Source of the DNA: Bosea sp. F3-2
Lineage (GTDB): Bacteria > Pseudomonadota > Alphaproteobacteria > Rhizobiales > Beijerinckiaceae
Length of the DNA: 64,000 nt
Assembly: GCF_008253865.1 (NCBI RefSeq)
Contig: NZ_CP042331.1
Coordinates: 5,173,501 to 5,237,500, forward strand
Reading direction: 5' to 3'
Each line of letters opens with the position of its first letter. Positions within the stretch are counted from its first letter, which is position 1. Below, in pieces: positions 1 through 7,600 of the stretch. The notes under the pieces are model-generated. The model saw only the letters and a list, made by a program, of their open reading frames with translations, did not search any database and had not been told where the DNA came from. Both the position numbers and the translations under genes were made by a program.

Positions 1-26
1 AGATAGCGAGCCTGCGAAGACAGAAA

Positions 27-53
27 GGAGGTTGGCGGTCGTTGTCGACCTCC
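27..53 (+). terminator. possible terminator of a gene upstream of the window
   Basis: GGAGGT (27-32) can pair with ACCTCC (48-53), and a C-rich stretch followed by TTTT lies just downstream. The stem is short and its loop is 15 nt, so this is a weak call. The first 112 bases hold no gene I can support. Confidence 0.28.
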
Positions 54-112
54 AGCCCCCCTTTTATTCGATCCTGGTTTAGACCGCTTTGCTCCGGCCG
101 GTCCCAGCCTTC

Positions 113-337
113 TCAGGCTGCTCCAACTGTTCGGCTGGTATCCGCATTGACGCGCTCGACGTCGCTGCGTGACAGGCCGAGATCCGACAGGGCTCGGTCG
201 TCCATCGCGTAGAGCGCACGGGCGCTGCTCCTGGCATCGAGCCAGGCCTCGAGCTGCAACAGCAGCCCCAGGGCGCGGCCGCTCGACCGGCGGGCGGCGG
301 AGAAGGAAAGTCCGGCTATGGCTGGGCTGACGTGCAT
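113..337 (-). CDS. DUF1127 small protein
   Basis: A 74-residue protein whose C-terminal half (about residues 38-62, ALYAMDDRALSDLGLSRSDV) is a clear DUF1127 domain: an LxxMDDRxLxDLGLSRxDI-type helix typical of short alphaproteobacterial proteins. In some species such proteins affect phosphate or RNA metabolism; no function can be assigned here. I start at the ATG at 337, because extension further upstream runs into sequence that reads as the promoter region and the LysR gene. It is divergent from the LysR-type gene at 441, a common arrangement for a regulator and its target. The N-terminal half is Ser/Arg/Leu-rich and less conserved. Confidence 0.8.
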   Translation of the reverse strand: MHVSPAIAGLSFSAARRSSGRALGLLLQLEAWLDARSSARALYAMDDRALSDLGLSRSDVERVNADTSRTVGAA

Positions 338-366
338 GACGTGCCTCTTCGGTGATCTAACTACCT

Positions 367-424
367 GCAAATTTGCGCCTTGCCCAAGGGGGAAGCAAAT
401 GCGAAGTTCTTCGCCTTGCCCAAG
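367..424. promoter_or_regulatory. candidate tandem operator between DUF1127 gene and LysR gene
   Basis: The 103-bp divergent spacer carries two copies of CGCCTTGCCCAAG (376-388 and 412-424), 36 bp apart. Each is preceded by a dyad: GCAAATTTGC (367-376, perfect) and GCGAAG-TT-CTTCGC (401-414, perfect 6-bp arms). Repeated half-sites in a LysR divergent promoter fit multi-site binding by the adjacent regulator. The sequence shows the repeats; binding is inferred. Confidence 0.45.
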
Positions 425-440
425 CTGAACTTGGCCTGAT

Positions 441-1373
441 ATGAGCCGCCGCCATCTCCCGCCCCTGGCTTCCTTGCGCGCCTTCGAGGCTGCTGCCCGG
501 CATCGCAACTTCGAAAAGGCCGGCGATGAACTTGCCGTCACTGCCAGCGCCGTCGGCCAGCATGTGAGATCGCTCGAAGCCTGGCTGCGGCGCCCGCTCT
601 TCATCCGGCTGCCGAGCAAGGGCGTTGCCCTGACCGAGGTCGGCGAACGCTATGCCGCGACGATTTCGCAGGTGCTCGACCAGCTCAACGAAGCCACCGC
701 CCGGGCGTTGAGGCCGGAAGCGCTGAATGCCCTGACGGTCAGCACCTTGCCGAGCTTCGCCCTGAACTGGCTGATCCCAAGGCTCGGCTCGCTGAAGGAG
801 CGCGAGCCCAATCTGGAGGTGCGGGTCGAGATCTCGGTGGGCCTGACCGATTTCGCCCGCGAGAATGTCGACGTCGCGATCCGCTTGGGCCGCGGCGGCT
901 ATCCAGGGCTCCAAACGGACCTCCTGATGGAGGAGAATTTCTTTCCCGTTTGCAGCGCCGCGTTGCTCGGCGACCCGGAGCGGCCGCTGCGCGAGCCGGC
1001 GGATCTGCGCCATCACACCTTGCTGCACGAGATTCCGGAGGGAATCCCCGATTTTATCACCTGGCCGCGCTGGCTCGCGGCGGTGGGCCTGCCGCAGATC
1101 GACGCGACCAGGGGCCCACGCTTTTCGCATACCTTCATGGCCCTGCAGGCTGCCGCATCGGGGCAGGGGGTGGCGCTCGCCACCAATGTCCTGATCGGGG
1201 ATTATCTCGATGCCGGCCGTCTGGTCCGGCCGTTCCCGCATCAGGTCAAGGGGCCGCACCAGTACTATCTGGTCTGCCCCGAGGCCTCGGCGCGGCGGCC
1301 GGCGATCGCGGCTTTCCGGAGGTGGATCTGCGACGAGGCGGCAGCCCATGTGGCGCTGAGCGTCGGCCCGTGA
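441..1373 (+). CDS. LysR-family regulator, GcvA-like
   Basis: A 310-residue LysR-type transcriptional regulator, the normal family length. Residues about 6-65 form the winged HTH (PPLASLRAFEAAARHRNFEKA followed by LTEVGERY); the rest is a periplasmic-binding-protein-like effector domain (from about residue 93, TLPSFALNWLIPRLG). The opening PPLxxLRAFEAAARH and the phrase GVALTxVGxRY are typical of the GcvA subgroup, which often controls an adjacent divergent gene. Here that neighbour is the DUF1127 gene. The effector is unknown. The ATG at 441 gives the canonical N-terminus, and the divergent spacer contains the repeats at 367-424. Confidence 0.88.
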   Translation: MSRRHLPPLASLRAFEAAARHRNFEKAGDELAVTASAVGQHVRSLEAWLRRPLFIRLPSKGVALTEVGERYAATISQVLDQLNEATARALRPEALNALTVSTLPSFALNWLIPRLGSLKEREPNLEVRVEISVGLTDFARENVDVAIRLGRGGYPGLQTDLLMEENFFPVCSAALLGDPERPLREPADLRHHTLLHEIPEGIPDFITWPRWLAAVGLPQIDATRGPRFSHTFMALQAAASGQGVALATNVLIGDYLDAGRLVRPFPHQVKGPHQYYLVCPEASARRPAIAAFRRWICDEAAAHVALSVGP

Positions 1374-1434
1374 GCATGGCTGCCGTTCCGCCATGGCGGA
1401 CGGCGCCTGATACCAGTCAAGCCGGAAGCAAAAA

Positions 1435-1455
1435 AAGCCCCTCGGAGAGGGGCTT
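1435..1455 (-). terminator. intrinsic terminator of the small secreted-protein gene
   Basis: Perfect 9-bp stem AAGCCCCTC / GAGGGGCTT with a 3-nt loop. Read on the minus strand it is followed by a run of T (plus-strand A-run 1430-1436), giving a classical Rho-independent terminator 36 bp beyond the stop of the gene at 1491-1784. It may also serve the convergent LysR gene from the other side. Confidence 0.75.
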
Positions 1456-1490
1456 CAGTCTGGTCTCGAAAACTCAGGGGTACCGAAGGC

Positions 1491-1784
1491 TCAGTAGTAG
1501 CCGCAGACCCGGCGATAGCCGATGACGTTGCCCCAGCGGTCGAAGCGCTCGACCAGATCGCAGGAACGGACGGGAGCGGCATAGTAGCCGTAGCCATAGG
1601 CGGGGCGGGTGGCCGAAGCGATGATGGCACCCGCGGCGAGCGCGCCGACCACACCAGCTCCGACGCCCCAGCCACCGTAGCCATAGCCCCAGCGCGGCCG
1701 CGCCTCGGCGCCGGAGGCGATGAAGATTGTGGCCAGCGTCGCAGCCGCGAGGGTGGCGGTCAGCGTCTTGCGGATGGTCGTCAT
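1491..1784 (-). CDS. small secreted Gly/Tyr-rich protein, unknown function
   Basis: A 97-residue protein with a clear Sec signal peptide (MTTIRKTLTATLAAATLATIF, then a small-residue run ending near ASGAEA). The mature part is Gly/Tyr/Trp-rich (RWGYGYGGWGVGAGV), has a hydrophobic Gly/Ala segment and ends in RVCGYY, with two Cys that could form a disulphide. I chose the ATG at 1784 because GGGAGAGA lies just upstream and it begins the signal peptide; a longer reading adds 27 unlikely residues. Similar short envelope proteins are common in Hyphomicrobiales, but I cannot assign a role. A strong terminator follows. Confidence 0.7.
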   Translation of the reverse strand: MTTIRKTLTATLAAATLATIFIASGAEARPRWGYGYGGWGVGAGVVGALAAGAIIASATRPAYGYGYYAAPVRSCDLVERFDRWGNVIGYRRVCGYY

Positions 1785-1932
1785 GCTCGTCTCTCCCGAC
1801 TGGTGCGAGAGCGAACAACTCGCCCTCCATGCCGATTGGTCGCGGGACGGGGCAGGGAGGTTCAATGCAGGCGGCGATTATTTTATCGGATCCGATCCGC
1901 GGGAATGCACAAGCCCCGGTCCCATCGGCAAA

Positions 1933-2556
1933 TCAGCCTGCCGCTCTTGCGTAGTAGCGCAGCAATTTCAGTCCCTCAGGGCTATCCCAATCCGCTTCGC
2001 CGACGAGATAGCCGACGCTGCGCGCTTCATGATCGAGCACATAGGTCATCGGCAGGCCGTAGAGGGCGAACGGAGTCGGCTGGGTCGATTTCGGACCGGA
2101 GGCCACTGTCCCGGTCGCGTCGATGAAGGTCGAGAGGTCTGCAAGCCCGAGGCGCTTGAGATAGGTGGTCACGGTCGTCGCCGATTTGTCCAAGGATACT
2201 GGGAGGACGACGAAGGGCTCATGCGCCGCTCTTGCCTGCAGACGCTGCAGGATCGGCAGTTCGCGCCGGCAGGGTGGGCACCAGCTCGCCCAGAAGTTCA
2301 GGAGGATGGCCTTGCCGCGATAGGCGGAGAGAGGCTTGCTCCTGCCAGCGAGATCGGTGAGCGCGAGGGAGCTGGCTTCATCGGGCGGATCGAGCTGCAC
2401 GAATTGCGAGGCGGGGCCGGCGAAGAGCGGTGGCTGCGCAAGGGCGGGCACGGCGGCAATCGGCGAGAGCAGCGTCAGGGCGAGGGCTTGGCGGCGCGTC
2501 GGCGAGGGGGCGGCGTTCGGGTCTGGTGCCGGTCCGCCGGTCTTGGAGTCAGGCAT
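1933..2556 (-). CDS. TlpA/ResA-like thioredoxin-fold protein
   Basis: A 207-residue exported thiol-disulphide protein. After a Pro-rich start, RRQALALTLLSPIAAVPALA (residues 21-40) reads as a twin-arginine-like or lipoprotein-free signal segment. The thioredoxin-like domain follows with active site WCPPC (Cys93 and Cys96) and a cis-Pro region near LPMTYVLD. The WCPPCRxELP form is typical of TlpA/ResA/CcmG reductants that act in the periplasm, for example on cytochrome c or cytochrome oxidase. I start at the ATG at 2556; an in-frame GTG lies four codons upstream. No cytochrome maturation gene is nearby, so the partner is unknown. Confidence 0.85.
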   Translation of the reverse strand: MPDSKTGGPAPDPNAAPSPTRRQALALTLLSPIAAVPALAQPPLFAGPASQFVQLDPPDEASSLALTDLAGRSKPLSAYRGKAILLNFWASWCPPCRRELPILQRLQARAAHEPFVVLPVSLDKSATTVTTYLKRLGLADLSTFIDATGTVASGPKSTQPTPFALYGLPMTYVLDHEARSVGYLVGEADWDSPEGLKLLRYYARAAG

Positions 2557-2782
2557 GGCCCCCCGCACCTAGCAGCTGGGGACGTCGAAGTGGAGCCGCC
2601 GCGACCTGCAGCTCACGAGGCTGTGATGCCCTCAGCCGGCGCGGCGGGTACCGGCGGGACACGCCCAAATTGAGGCACACATGGCGTCGAAACCGGCGGC
2701 GATTTCAACGCCCTATGTAACAGCCGGCTTCCGCGACGGGCGAAAGCCGGCTCTGGCGTTGCCTGCGGCCGCCTTGTCTGGC

Positions 2783-3679
2783 TCAGACCTTGGCGGCGCT
2801 GGCGGCAGCGTCGATATTGGCGACGAGCTCGGCATCGAGCCCGAGCGAGCCGGCGAGGCCGGCCAGGAAGTCCTTCTCGGGTGCAGTGTCCGGATTAATG
2901 GCGATGCGCGCGGCCGTATAGATCTGCGCCGCGAGCTCCGGGCTCTCCGAGGCCTCGACCAGCTCGTCGATCGAGGCGGGTTTGGCGAGTTCCTGCGCCA
3001 GCCAGGCATGAGCCTCCTGATCGAGATTGGCCTCCTTGAGGCCGCCGAGAATCGCGTCGCGCTCTTCGGTGTCGATATGACCATCGGCTGCCGCTGCCGC
3101 GATCATGGCGCGGACGAAGACGAGGGCGGTCGCTTCGCTCGCCGCCTGCGGCTCGAAGCCGGTTCCGGCCGGGGCGGGCAGCAACTCCTGCTGGCGGCTG
3201 TCGATCAGCGGCTTGCCGGCCTGGTAGTTCTGATAGGCCTTGTAGGCGAGGCCGCCGATCAGGGCGAGGCCGCCGAGCTTGGCGGCGGAGCCTGCGACTG
3301 CGCGGCCGGTCGAGGTGCCGAATACCAGCGCGCCGAGGCCGCCGAGCACCGCCGTCGCCAGCGCGGGATTGCTGTTGAACAGGCCCTTGGCCTGCTCGAT
3401 CAGCTGATCGGGCGTCCTGCCGCCGGTCATCCGGCCAAGGGCGTCGCTCGCGCCCTGCTGCACGCCGGTCTGGCGCGCGGCGTCGCCGACGCCCTGGCTC
3501 GCCTGGGTCAGGATCTGTCCGGCGAGACCACCCAGCCCGCCCGAGCGCTGCACCTGCTCCGCCAGACCACCGAGCATGCCGCTAAGGCCGCCCTGCTGCC
3601 CCGCCTGCTGTCCTGCCTGTGCGCCCGCCTGGCTGCCCGCGCTGATCAGGGCATCAAGCAGCGATTTGGCATTGAACAT
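2783..3679 (-). CDS. DUF533 (YebE/TerB-like) membrane-associated protein
   Basis: A 298-residue protein. The N-terminal half is Gln/Gly/Ala-rich and low complexity (GSQAGAQAGQQAGQQGG, about residues 15-35). A Gly/Ala hydrophobic stretch (about 85-130, including VLGGLGALVFGTSTGRA) is followed by the DUF533 domain (about 185-295: FVRAMIAAAAADGHIDTEE). The ADGHIDxEE acidic motif and helical layout resemble TerB-like domains. E. coli YebE is the best-known relative, of unknown function. Start at 3679 is supported by AGGAGG 7 nt upstream. It appears to be a single-gene unit. Confidence 0.85.
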   Translation of the reverse strand: MFNAKSLLDALISAGSQAGAQAGQQAGQQGGLSGMLGGLAEQVQRSGGLGGLAGQILTQASQGVGDAARQTGVQQGASDALGRMTGGRTPDQLIEQAKGLFNSNPALATAVLGGLGALVFGTSTGRAVAGSAAKLGGLALIGGLAYKAYQNYQAGKPLIDSRQQELLPAPAGTGFEPQAASEATALVFVRAMIAAAAADGHIDTEERDAILGGLKEANLDQEAHAWLAQELAKPASIDELVEASESPELAAQIYTAARIAINPDTAPEKDFLAGLAGSLGLDAELVANIDAAASAAKV

Positions 3680-3781
3680 CGAAGTCCTCCTTGTAGTGGC
3701 CGCAGCGGGATGCCGTGCGGTCGAGATCGATCAGCCGCATGAAAGCGGCATGACGAAGGCGCAGTTTGCACAGGCTTCGCG

Positions 3782-4252
3782 CTATGTCATCGGCAGCGGC
3801 AAGAGCCCCGGCTCCTTCAGCGTCTCAAGCGCAATCTCGGAGCGGACGCGCGCCACGCTTTCATGCGGCATCAGGATTTCATTGACGAGCCGGGCGAGCG
3901 CCTTGAGGTCGCCGACCGCCACTTTCAGCAGGTAATCGGCCTCTCCCGTGAGGGCATGGGCTTCGAGAATCGCCGGGGTGAGCTTGACGAGGTCGCGGAA
4001 GCGCCGGGCGTTGTCGCGCGAATGCGTGTCGAGCGCGACATGGATGAAGACGATGACGCCGAGCCCGACAGCCGCCGGTTCCAGCGCAGCGCGGTAGCCG
4101 CGTATGACGCCGTCCTGTTCGAGGCGCTGGCGGCGGCGCGAAACCTGGCTGGCGGACAGGCCGATCTGCTCCGCGAGCGTTGCATTGGTCAGGGAAGCGT
4201 CGCGCTGCAGGGCATCGAGAAGCCGCCAATCGAGGGTGTCGAGCGTGGTCAT
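3782..4252 (-). CDS. Lrp/AsnC-family regulator beside hppD
   Basis: A 156-residue Lrp/AsnC regulator of normal length. The N-terminal HTH (LDWRLLDALQRDASLTNATL through LSASQVSRRRQRLE, about residues 4-50) is followed by an alpha/beta effector domain (about 60-150) with the GEADYLLKVAV strand typical of the RAM domain. It is divergent from hppD with a 125-bp spacer, so it probably controls tyrosine/4-hydroxyphenylpyruvate degradation; HPPD-linked Lrp regulators are known in proteobacteria. I start at ATG 4252 (MTTLDTLDW); ATG 4264 would add four residues. The longer reading frame upstream is promoter sequence. Confidence 0.85.
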   Translation of the reverse strand: MTTLDTLDWRLLDALQRDASLTNATLAEQIGLSASQVSRRRQRLEQDGVIRGYRAALEPAAVGLGVIVFIHVALDTHSRDNARRFRDLVKLTPAILEAHALTGEADYLLKVAVGDLKALARLVNEILMPHESVARVRSEIALETLKEPGLLPLPMT

Positions 4253-4277
4253 GTCGTGCGCCATTCTGCTGGTGGGC

Positions 4278-4290
4278 GCATGGATAATGC
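4278..4290. promoter_or_regulatory. candidate Lrp site in the hppD divergent promoter
   Basis: GCAT-GGATA-ATGC is a small dyad in a locally AT-rich patch of the 125-bp spacer between the Lrp gene and hppD, resembling the loose inverted sites of Lrp/AsnC proteins. The hppD ribosome site AGGAGG is at 4366-4371. The operator assignment is a guess from position and symmetry. Confidence 0.25.
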
Positions 4291-4377
4291 ATCTCTTGCG
4301 CTGCTGCGTACAGATTTGCACGCCTCTTGCCTCCCTTCTGCGTGACCATGTGCCCACAACAGAACAGGAGGAATGCC

Positions 4378-5511
4378 ATGGGTCCCTTTCCGCACGATGC
4401 GGCTCCGCCGGAAATTTCCGATGCGAATCCGATGGGCACGGACGGCTTCGAGTTCGTTGAGTACGCCCATCCGGAGCCTGAGAAGCTCGGCGCCCTGTTC
4501 GAGACGATGGGCTTCCGTCCGATCGCCCGCCATCGCTCGAAGCAGGTGACGCTCTACCGTCAGGGCGACGTCAATTTCGTCGTCAATGCCGAGCCGGATT
4601 CCTTCGCTCAGGCCTTCGCCGCCGAGCATGGTCCCTGTGCCTGCGCGATGGCCTTCCGCGTGGTCGATGCCAAGCAGGCCTTCGAGCGGGCCGTCTCGCT
4701 CGGTGCCGAGCCTTATGAGAGCGCGATCGGGCCGGGTGAACTCGCGATCCCGGCGGTGCGCGGCATCGGCGGCTCGCTGCTCTATTTCGTCGATCGCTAT
4801 GGCGAGAAGGGCTCGATCTGGGATGTCGATTTCGAATGGATCGGGGAGCGCGATCCGCATCCCGAGCAGGCCGGTCTCTATTATCTCGATCACCTTACCC
4901 ACAACGTCCACCGTGGGCGCATGGATCATTGGGCCGGCTGGTACGGCAAGCTGTTCAATTTCCGTGAGATCCGCTTCTTCAACATCGAGGGCAAGCTGAC
5001 CGGCCTGATCTCGCGGGCGCTGACCTCGCCCTGCGGCAAGATCCGTATCCCGATCAACGAATCCCTCGACGACAAGAGCCAGATCGAGGAGTACCTGCGC
5101 CAGTACAAGGGCGAGGGTATCCAGCATGTCGCGATGGGTGCGCGCGACATCTATGCCAGTGTCGAGCAACTGCGCCGCAACGGCCTGCCCTTCATGCCGT
5201 CGCCGCCTGACACCTATTACGAGAAGGTCAATGCGCGCGTGCCGAACCACGGCGAACCGCTTGAGCGGCTGAAGGCCGACGGCATCCTGATCGACGGCGA
5301 GGGCGCAGTGGCGCTGGGCGAGAAGCAAGGCCGGATGAGCAAGGTCTTGCTGCAGATCTTCTCGGGCACCGTGCTCGGCCCGATCTTCTTCGAGTTCATC
5401 CAGCGCAAGGGCGATGACGGCTTCGGCGAGGGCAATTTCCGCGCCCTGTTCGAGTCGATCGAGGAAGATCAGATTCGGCGCGGCGTGCTGAAGGTCGACG
5501 CGGCGGAGTGA
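4378..5511 (+). CDS. hppD: 4-hydroxyphenylpyruvate dioxygenase
   Basis: A 377-residue Fe(II) enzyme that converts 4-hydroxyphenylpyruvate to homogentisate, the second step of tyrosine catabolism. The two vicinal-oxygen-chelate domains are complete. The three iron ligands are visible: His172 (DHLTHNV), His250 (GIQHVAMG) and Glu339 (PIFFEFIQRKG), and the C-terminal signature GFGEGNFRALFESIE is intact. I start at ATG 4378 because AGGAGG lies 6 nt upstream, rather than at the in-frame ATG at 4327. It is divergent from an Lrp-type regulator. Downstream enzymes fahA (21.9 kb) and maiA (34.1 kb) are in the window; homogentisate dioxygenase is not. Confidence 0.97.
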   Translation: MGPFPHDAAPPEISDANPMGTDGFEFVEYAHPEPEKLGALFETMGFRPIARHRSKQVTLYRQGDVNFVVNAEPDSFAQAFAAEHGPCACAMAFRVVDAKQAFERAVSLGAEPYESAIGPGELAIPAVRGIGGSLLYFVDRYGEKGSIWDVDFEWIGERDPHPEQAGLYYLDHLTHNVHRGRMDHWAGWYGKLFNFREIRFFNIEGKLTGLISRALTSPCGKIRIPINESLDDKSQIEEYLRQYKGEGIQHVAMGARDIYASVEQLRRNGLPFMPSPPDTYYEKVNARVPNHGEPLERLKADGILIDGEGAVALGEKQGRMSKVLLQIFSGTVLGPIFFEFIQRKGDDGFGEGNFRALFESIEEDQIRRGVLKVDAAE

Positions 5512-5536
5512 GGGCGCTACGGGGCGTGCAGCGCTT

Positions 5537-5681
5537 CCTTCTCCCCTCGGGGGAGAAGGTGGCAGCGCGAAGCGCTGACGGATGAGGGACGTATAGCGCT
5601 GAAACGACAAAAGGGCCGCTTGCGCGACCCTTCCCTCATCCGCCCCCTTCGGGGGGCACCTTCTCCCCCGGGGGGAGAAGG
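5537..5681. repeat. inverted pair of palindromic intergenic repeats
   Basis: Unit A (5537-5588) starts with a hairpin CCTTCTCCCC/GGGGAGAAGG and ends GGATGAGGG. Unit B (5633-5681) is the same design in reverse orientation, starting CCCTCATCC and ending with CCTTCTCCCC/GGGGGAGAAGG. Together they fill the 180-bp gap between hppD and the convergent AprI-like gene and could act as a bidirectional terminator. The design matches dispersed REP-type palindromes of Hyphomicrobiales genomes. Confidence 0.75.
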
Positions 5682-5691
5682 GCGCGCGCGC

Positions 5692-6495
5692 CTACTGCGC
5701 CAGCTTGCGCATCAGGAGCGGTGCACCGACCGCTGGATCCTTGCGCCACAGCCCGTTCTGGAAGATCAGCTCGACGCTGTGGCCCTTGCGCGCCACCAGC
5801 GTGAGCCGTCCGCCGTCATAGCGCCAGCCGGCTGGGTCGAAGATGGTGAGCCCGGTGTCCTGGCAGGAGCCTTCGAAGGCGGCTGTCGCCTGTCCAGCCG
5901 CTGGTGGCGGCGACAGGACGAGACGGCAGGCCTCGCGGTTCTGCTGGCGCATTAGCACATAGCGTCCAGGCAATGTCGTCGCCGCAGGCGCTGTGGCCGG
6001 GTCGACAGGCGTCTGTCGTTGTGCGGCAGTGGCCGCGGCGGTCGCCGGACTCAGGGATTGCGCCGGCGCGACGCGCGGATGATCCTTCGAGACCAGACGA
6101 TAGGCCTTGCCGTCGCTGCCCTTGCCGTCCAGTCCGGTTTCGGGCGTGCCCTTCTGAAAACCGACCACTTCCTTGCCGCCGGCGTCGAGCAATTGCGGCT
6201 GGCCATTGGCGGCCAGCGTCCATCCGGTCGCATCGTCGAGGATCGGCAGGGCGCGTCGGCAGGTGGCGGGGAAGCGCAGCTGGCGGGCGCTGCCGGATGC
6301 CTCTGCGCCGAGGGTAACGGTGCAGCTGCGCGTGGCGCCGGCCAATTCGAGGTCCCAGGCTCCGAGCCAGCGGCGAATCGCGGCCGGGGCCTTGTCGGCG
6401 CCGCGCGGGAGCGGCGCCGTCTGTGCTGCAGCCGGCAGGACGCCGGCGCCGAGGAGAAGAAGCGGCAGCAGCCGGCGAATCAGGCCTTTTTCCAT
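5692..6495 (-). CDS. secreted protein with two AprI/Inh-like domains
   Basis: A 267-residue exported protein: signal peptide (residues about 6-26, LIRRLLPLLLLGAGVLPAAA), then two domains resembling the AprI/Inh metalloprotease-inhibitor barrel. The first (about 38-120) contains WLGAWDLELAGATRSC and a second Cys in FPATCRRALP; the second (about 185-260) contains PGRYVLMRQQNREACRLVL and a Cys in FEGSCQDTG. Each domain thus has the paired Cys and the GxWxL/GxYxL opening of the family. Known Inh proteins have one domain and protect the periplasm from serralysins. ATG 6495 lies inside the end of the upstream dehydrogenase gene (16-bp overlap), implying translational coupling. An Ala/Thr/Pro-rich linker joins the domains. 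Confidence 0.72.
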   Translation of the reverse strand: MEKGLIRRLLPLLLLGAGVLPAAAQTAPLPRGADKAPAAIRRWLGAWDLELAGATRSCTVTLGAEASGSARQLRFPATCRRALPILDDATGWTLAANGQPQLLDAGGKEVVGFQKGTPETGLDGKGSDGKAYRLVSKDHPRVAPAQSLSPATAAATAAQRQTPVDPATAPAATTLPGRYVLMRQQNREACRLVLSPPPAAGQATAAFEGSCQDTGLTIFDPAGWRYDGGRLTLVARKGHSVELIFQNGLWRKDPAVGAPLLMRKLAQ

Positions 6496-7454
6496 GGGGT
6501 CTCCGGCACGGGCGTCAGCGGGCCCTTGCCATCGAACCATGAAACCAGATTGTCGACCAGCAGCTGGCCCATCGCCTCGCGGGTATGGACCGAGGCCGAA
6601 CCGACATGAGGCAGCAGCACTGCGTGCTCGATCGCGATCAGCTCGGCCGGCACGCGCGGCTCGTCCTCGAAGACGTCGAGACCGGCGGAGAGGATGGTCT
6701 TGTCCTGCAGCGCCTTGATCAGGGCCTGCTCGTCGATGACGGTGCCGCGGCCGACATTGACGACGATGCCGTTCGGCCCGAGCGCCTTCAGCACCTCGGC
6801 ATTGATGATGTGATGCGTCGAGGCCCCACCCGGCGCGACCGAGATCAGGGTGTCGACATCGGCCGCCATATCCACGAGCGAGGGATAGTAGCGATAGGAC
6901 ACATCCTCCTGGCGCGAGCGGCCGTGATAGGCGACCGGCACGCCGAAGGCTTCGAGCCGGTGCGCCACGGCCTTGCCGATGCGGCCGAGGCCGACGATGC
7001 CGACCGAGCGCTTGCGCAGCGAGGTGGTGAGCGGATAGTTGCCCTTCAGCCACTTGCCCTCGCGCAGGTAGCGATCGACCTGCGGGAGCTGGCGCACGGT
7101 GGCGAGCAGGAGGCCGATCGCGAGATCGGCGACTTCGTCGGTGAGGACATCGGGCGTATTGGTGACGACAAGGCCGCGCCGGCCGGCTTCGGCCGCATCG
7201 ACATGGTCGTAGCCGACGCCGAAGCTTGAGGCGATCTCGAGCTTGGGAAGCGCATCGAACAGCGCGCCGTCAACCCGGTTGTGGCCGCCGCCGGCGGCGA
7301 CGCCGCGCACGCGGCCGGCAACCTCGCGCAGCAGGGCGGCGCGATCGGGCGCGTTCCAGAGCTCATGGACGGTGAAGCGCGCCTTCAGCTGATCGGCGGC
7401 ATAGGCCATCAGCGGGCCGGTCATGATGATTTCGGGCTTGGTGGAGGCTGTCAT
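6480..7454 (-). CDS. D-2-hydroxyacid dehydrogenase (GhrB/glyoxylate-hydroxypyruvate reductase-like)
   Basis: A 324-residue NAD(P)-dependent enzyme of the D-isomer-specific 2-hydroxyacid dehydrogenase family. The Rossmann motif GIVGLGRIGKAVAHRLEAFG (about residues 148-167) and the catalytic set are present: Arg in SVAPGGAST/NVGRGTV, Glu in EDEPRVP, and His in LLPHVGSAS. Likely substrates are glyoxylate, hydroxypyruvate or 2-ketogluconate. Its place beside a GntR regulator, a sugar ABC transporter and two beta-hydroxyacid dehydrogenases fits sugar-acid metabolism. The last bases overlap the start of the AprI-like gene. Confidence 0.88.
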   Translation of the reverse strand: MTASTKPEIIMTGPLMAYAADQLKARFTVHELWNAPDRAALLREVAGRVRGVAAGGGHNRVDGALFDALPKLEIASSFGVGYDHVDAAEAGRRGLVVTNTPDVLTDEVADLAIGLLLATVRQLPQVDRYLREGKWLKGNYPLTTSLRKRSVGIVGLGRIGKAVAHRLEAFGVPVAYHGRSRQEDVSYRYYPSLVDMAADVDTLISVAPGGASTHHIINAEVLKALGPNGIVVNVGRGTVIDEQALIKALQDKTILSAGLDVFEDEPRVPAELIAIEHAVLLPHVGSASVHTREAMGQLLVDNLVSWFDGKGPLTPVPETPWKKA

Positions 7455-7600
7455 CGTGGCGCTGTCCGTGGGGCTGGAAGGAGTGTTGATTCGCGGCTTC
7501 TGAATCGATTAAAATGAAACTAGCTTGCTTGGCACGGCATTGTAGCCGCGCCTTTGCATGAGCGGTACCCGATGACGCCTCGCACCGGAGTGGGAGGCGC

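Noticed and set aside
5537..5681. Possible CRISPR-like repeat pair
   Set aside because: Only two units, inverted to each other, with internal hairpins and no regular spacers.
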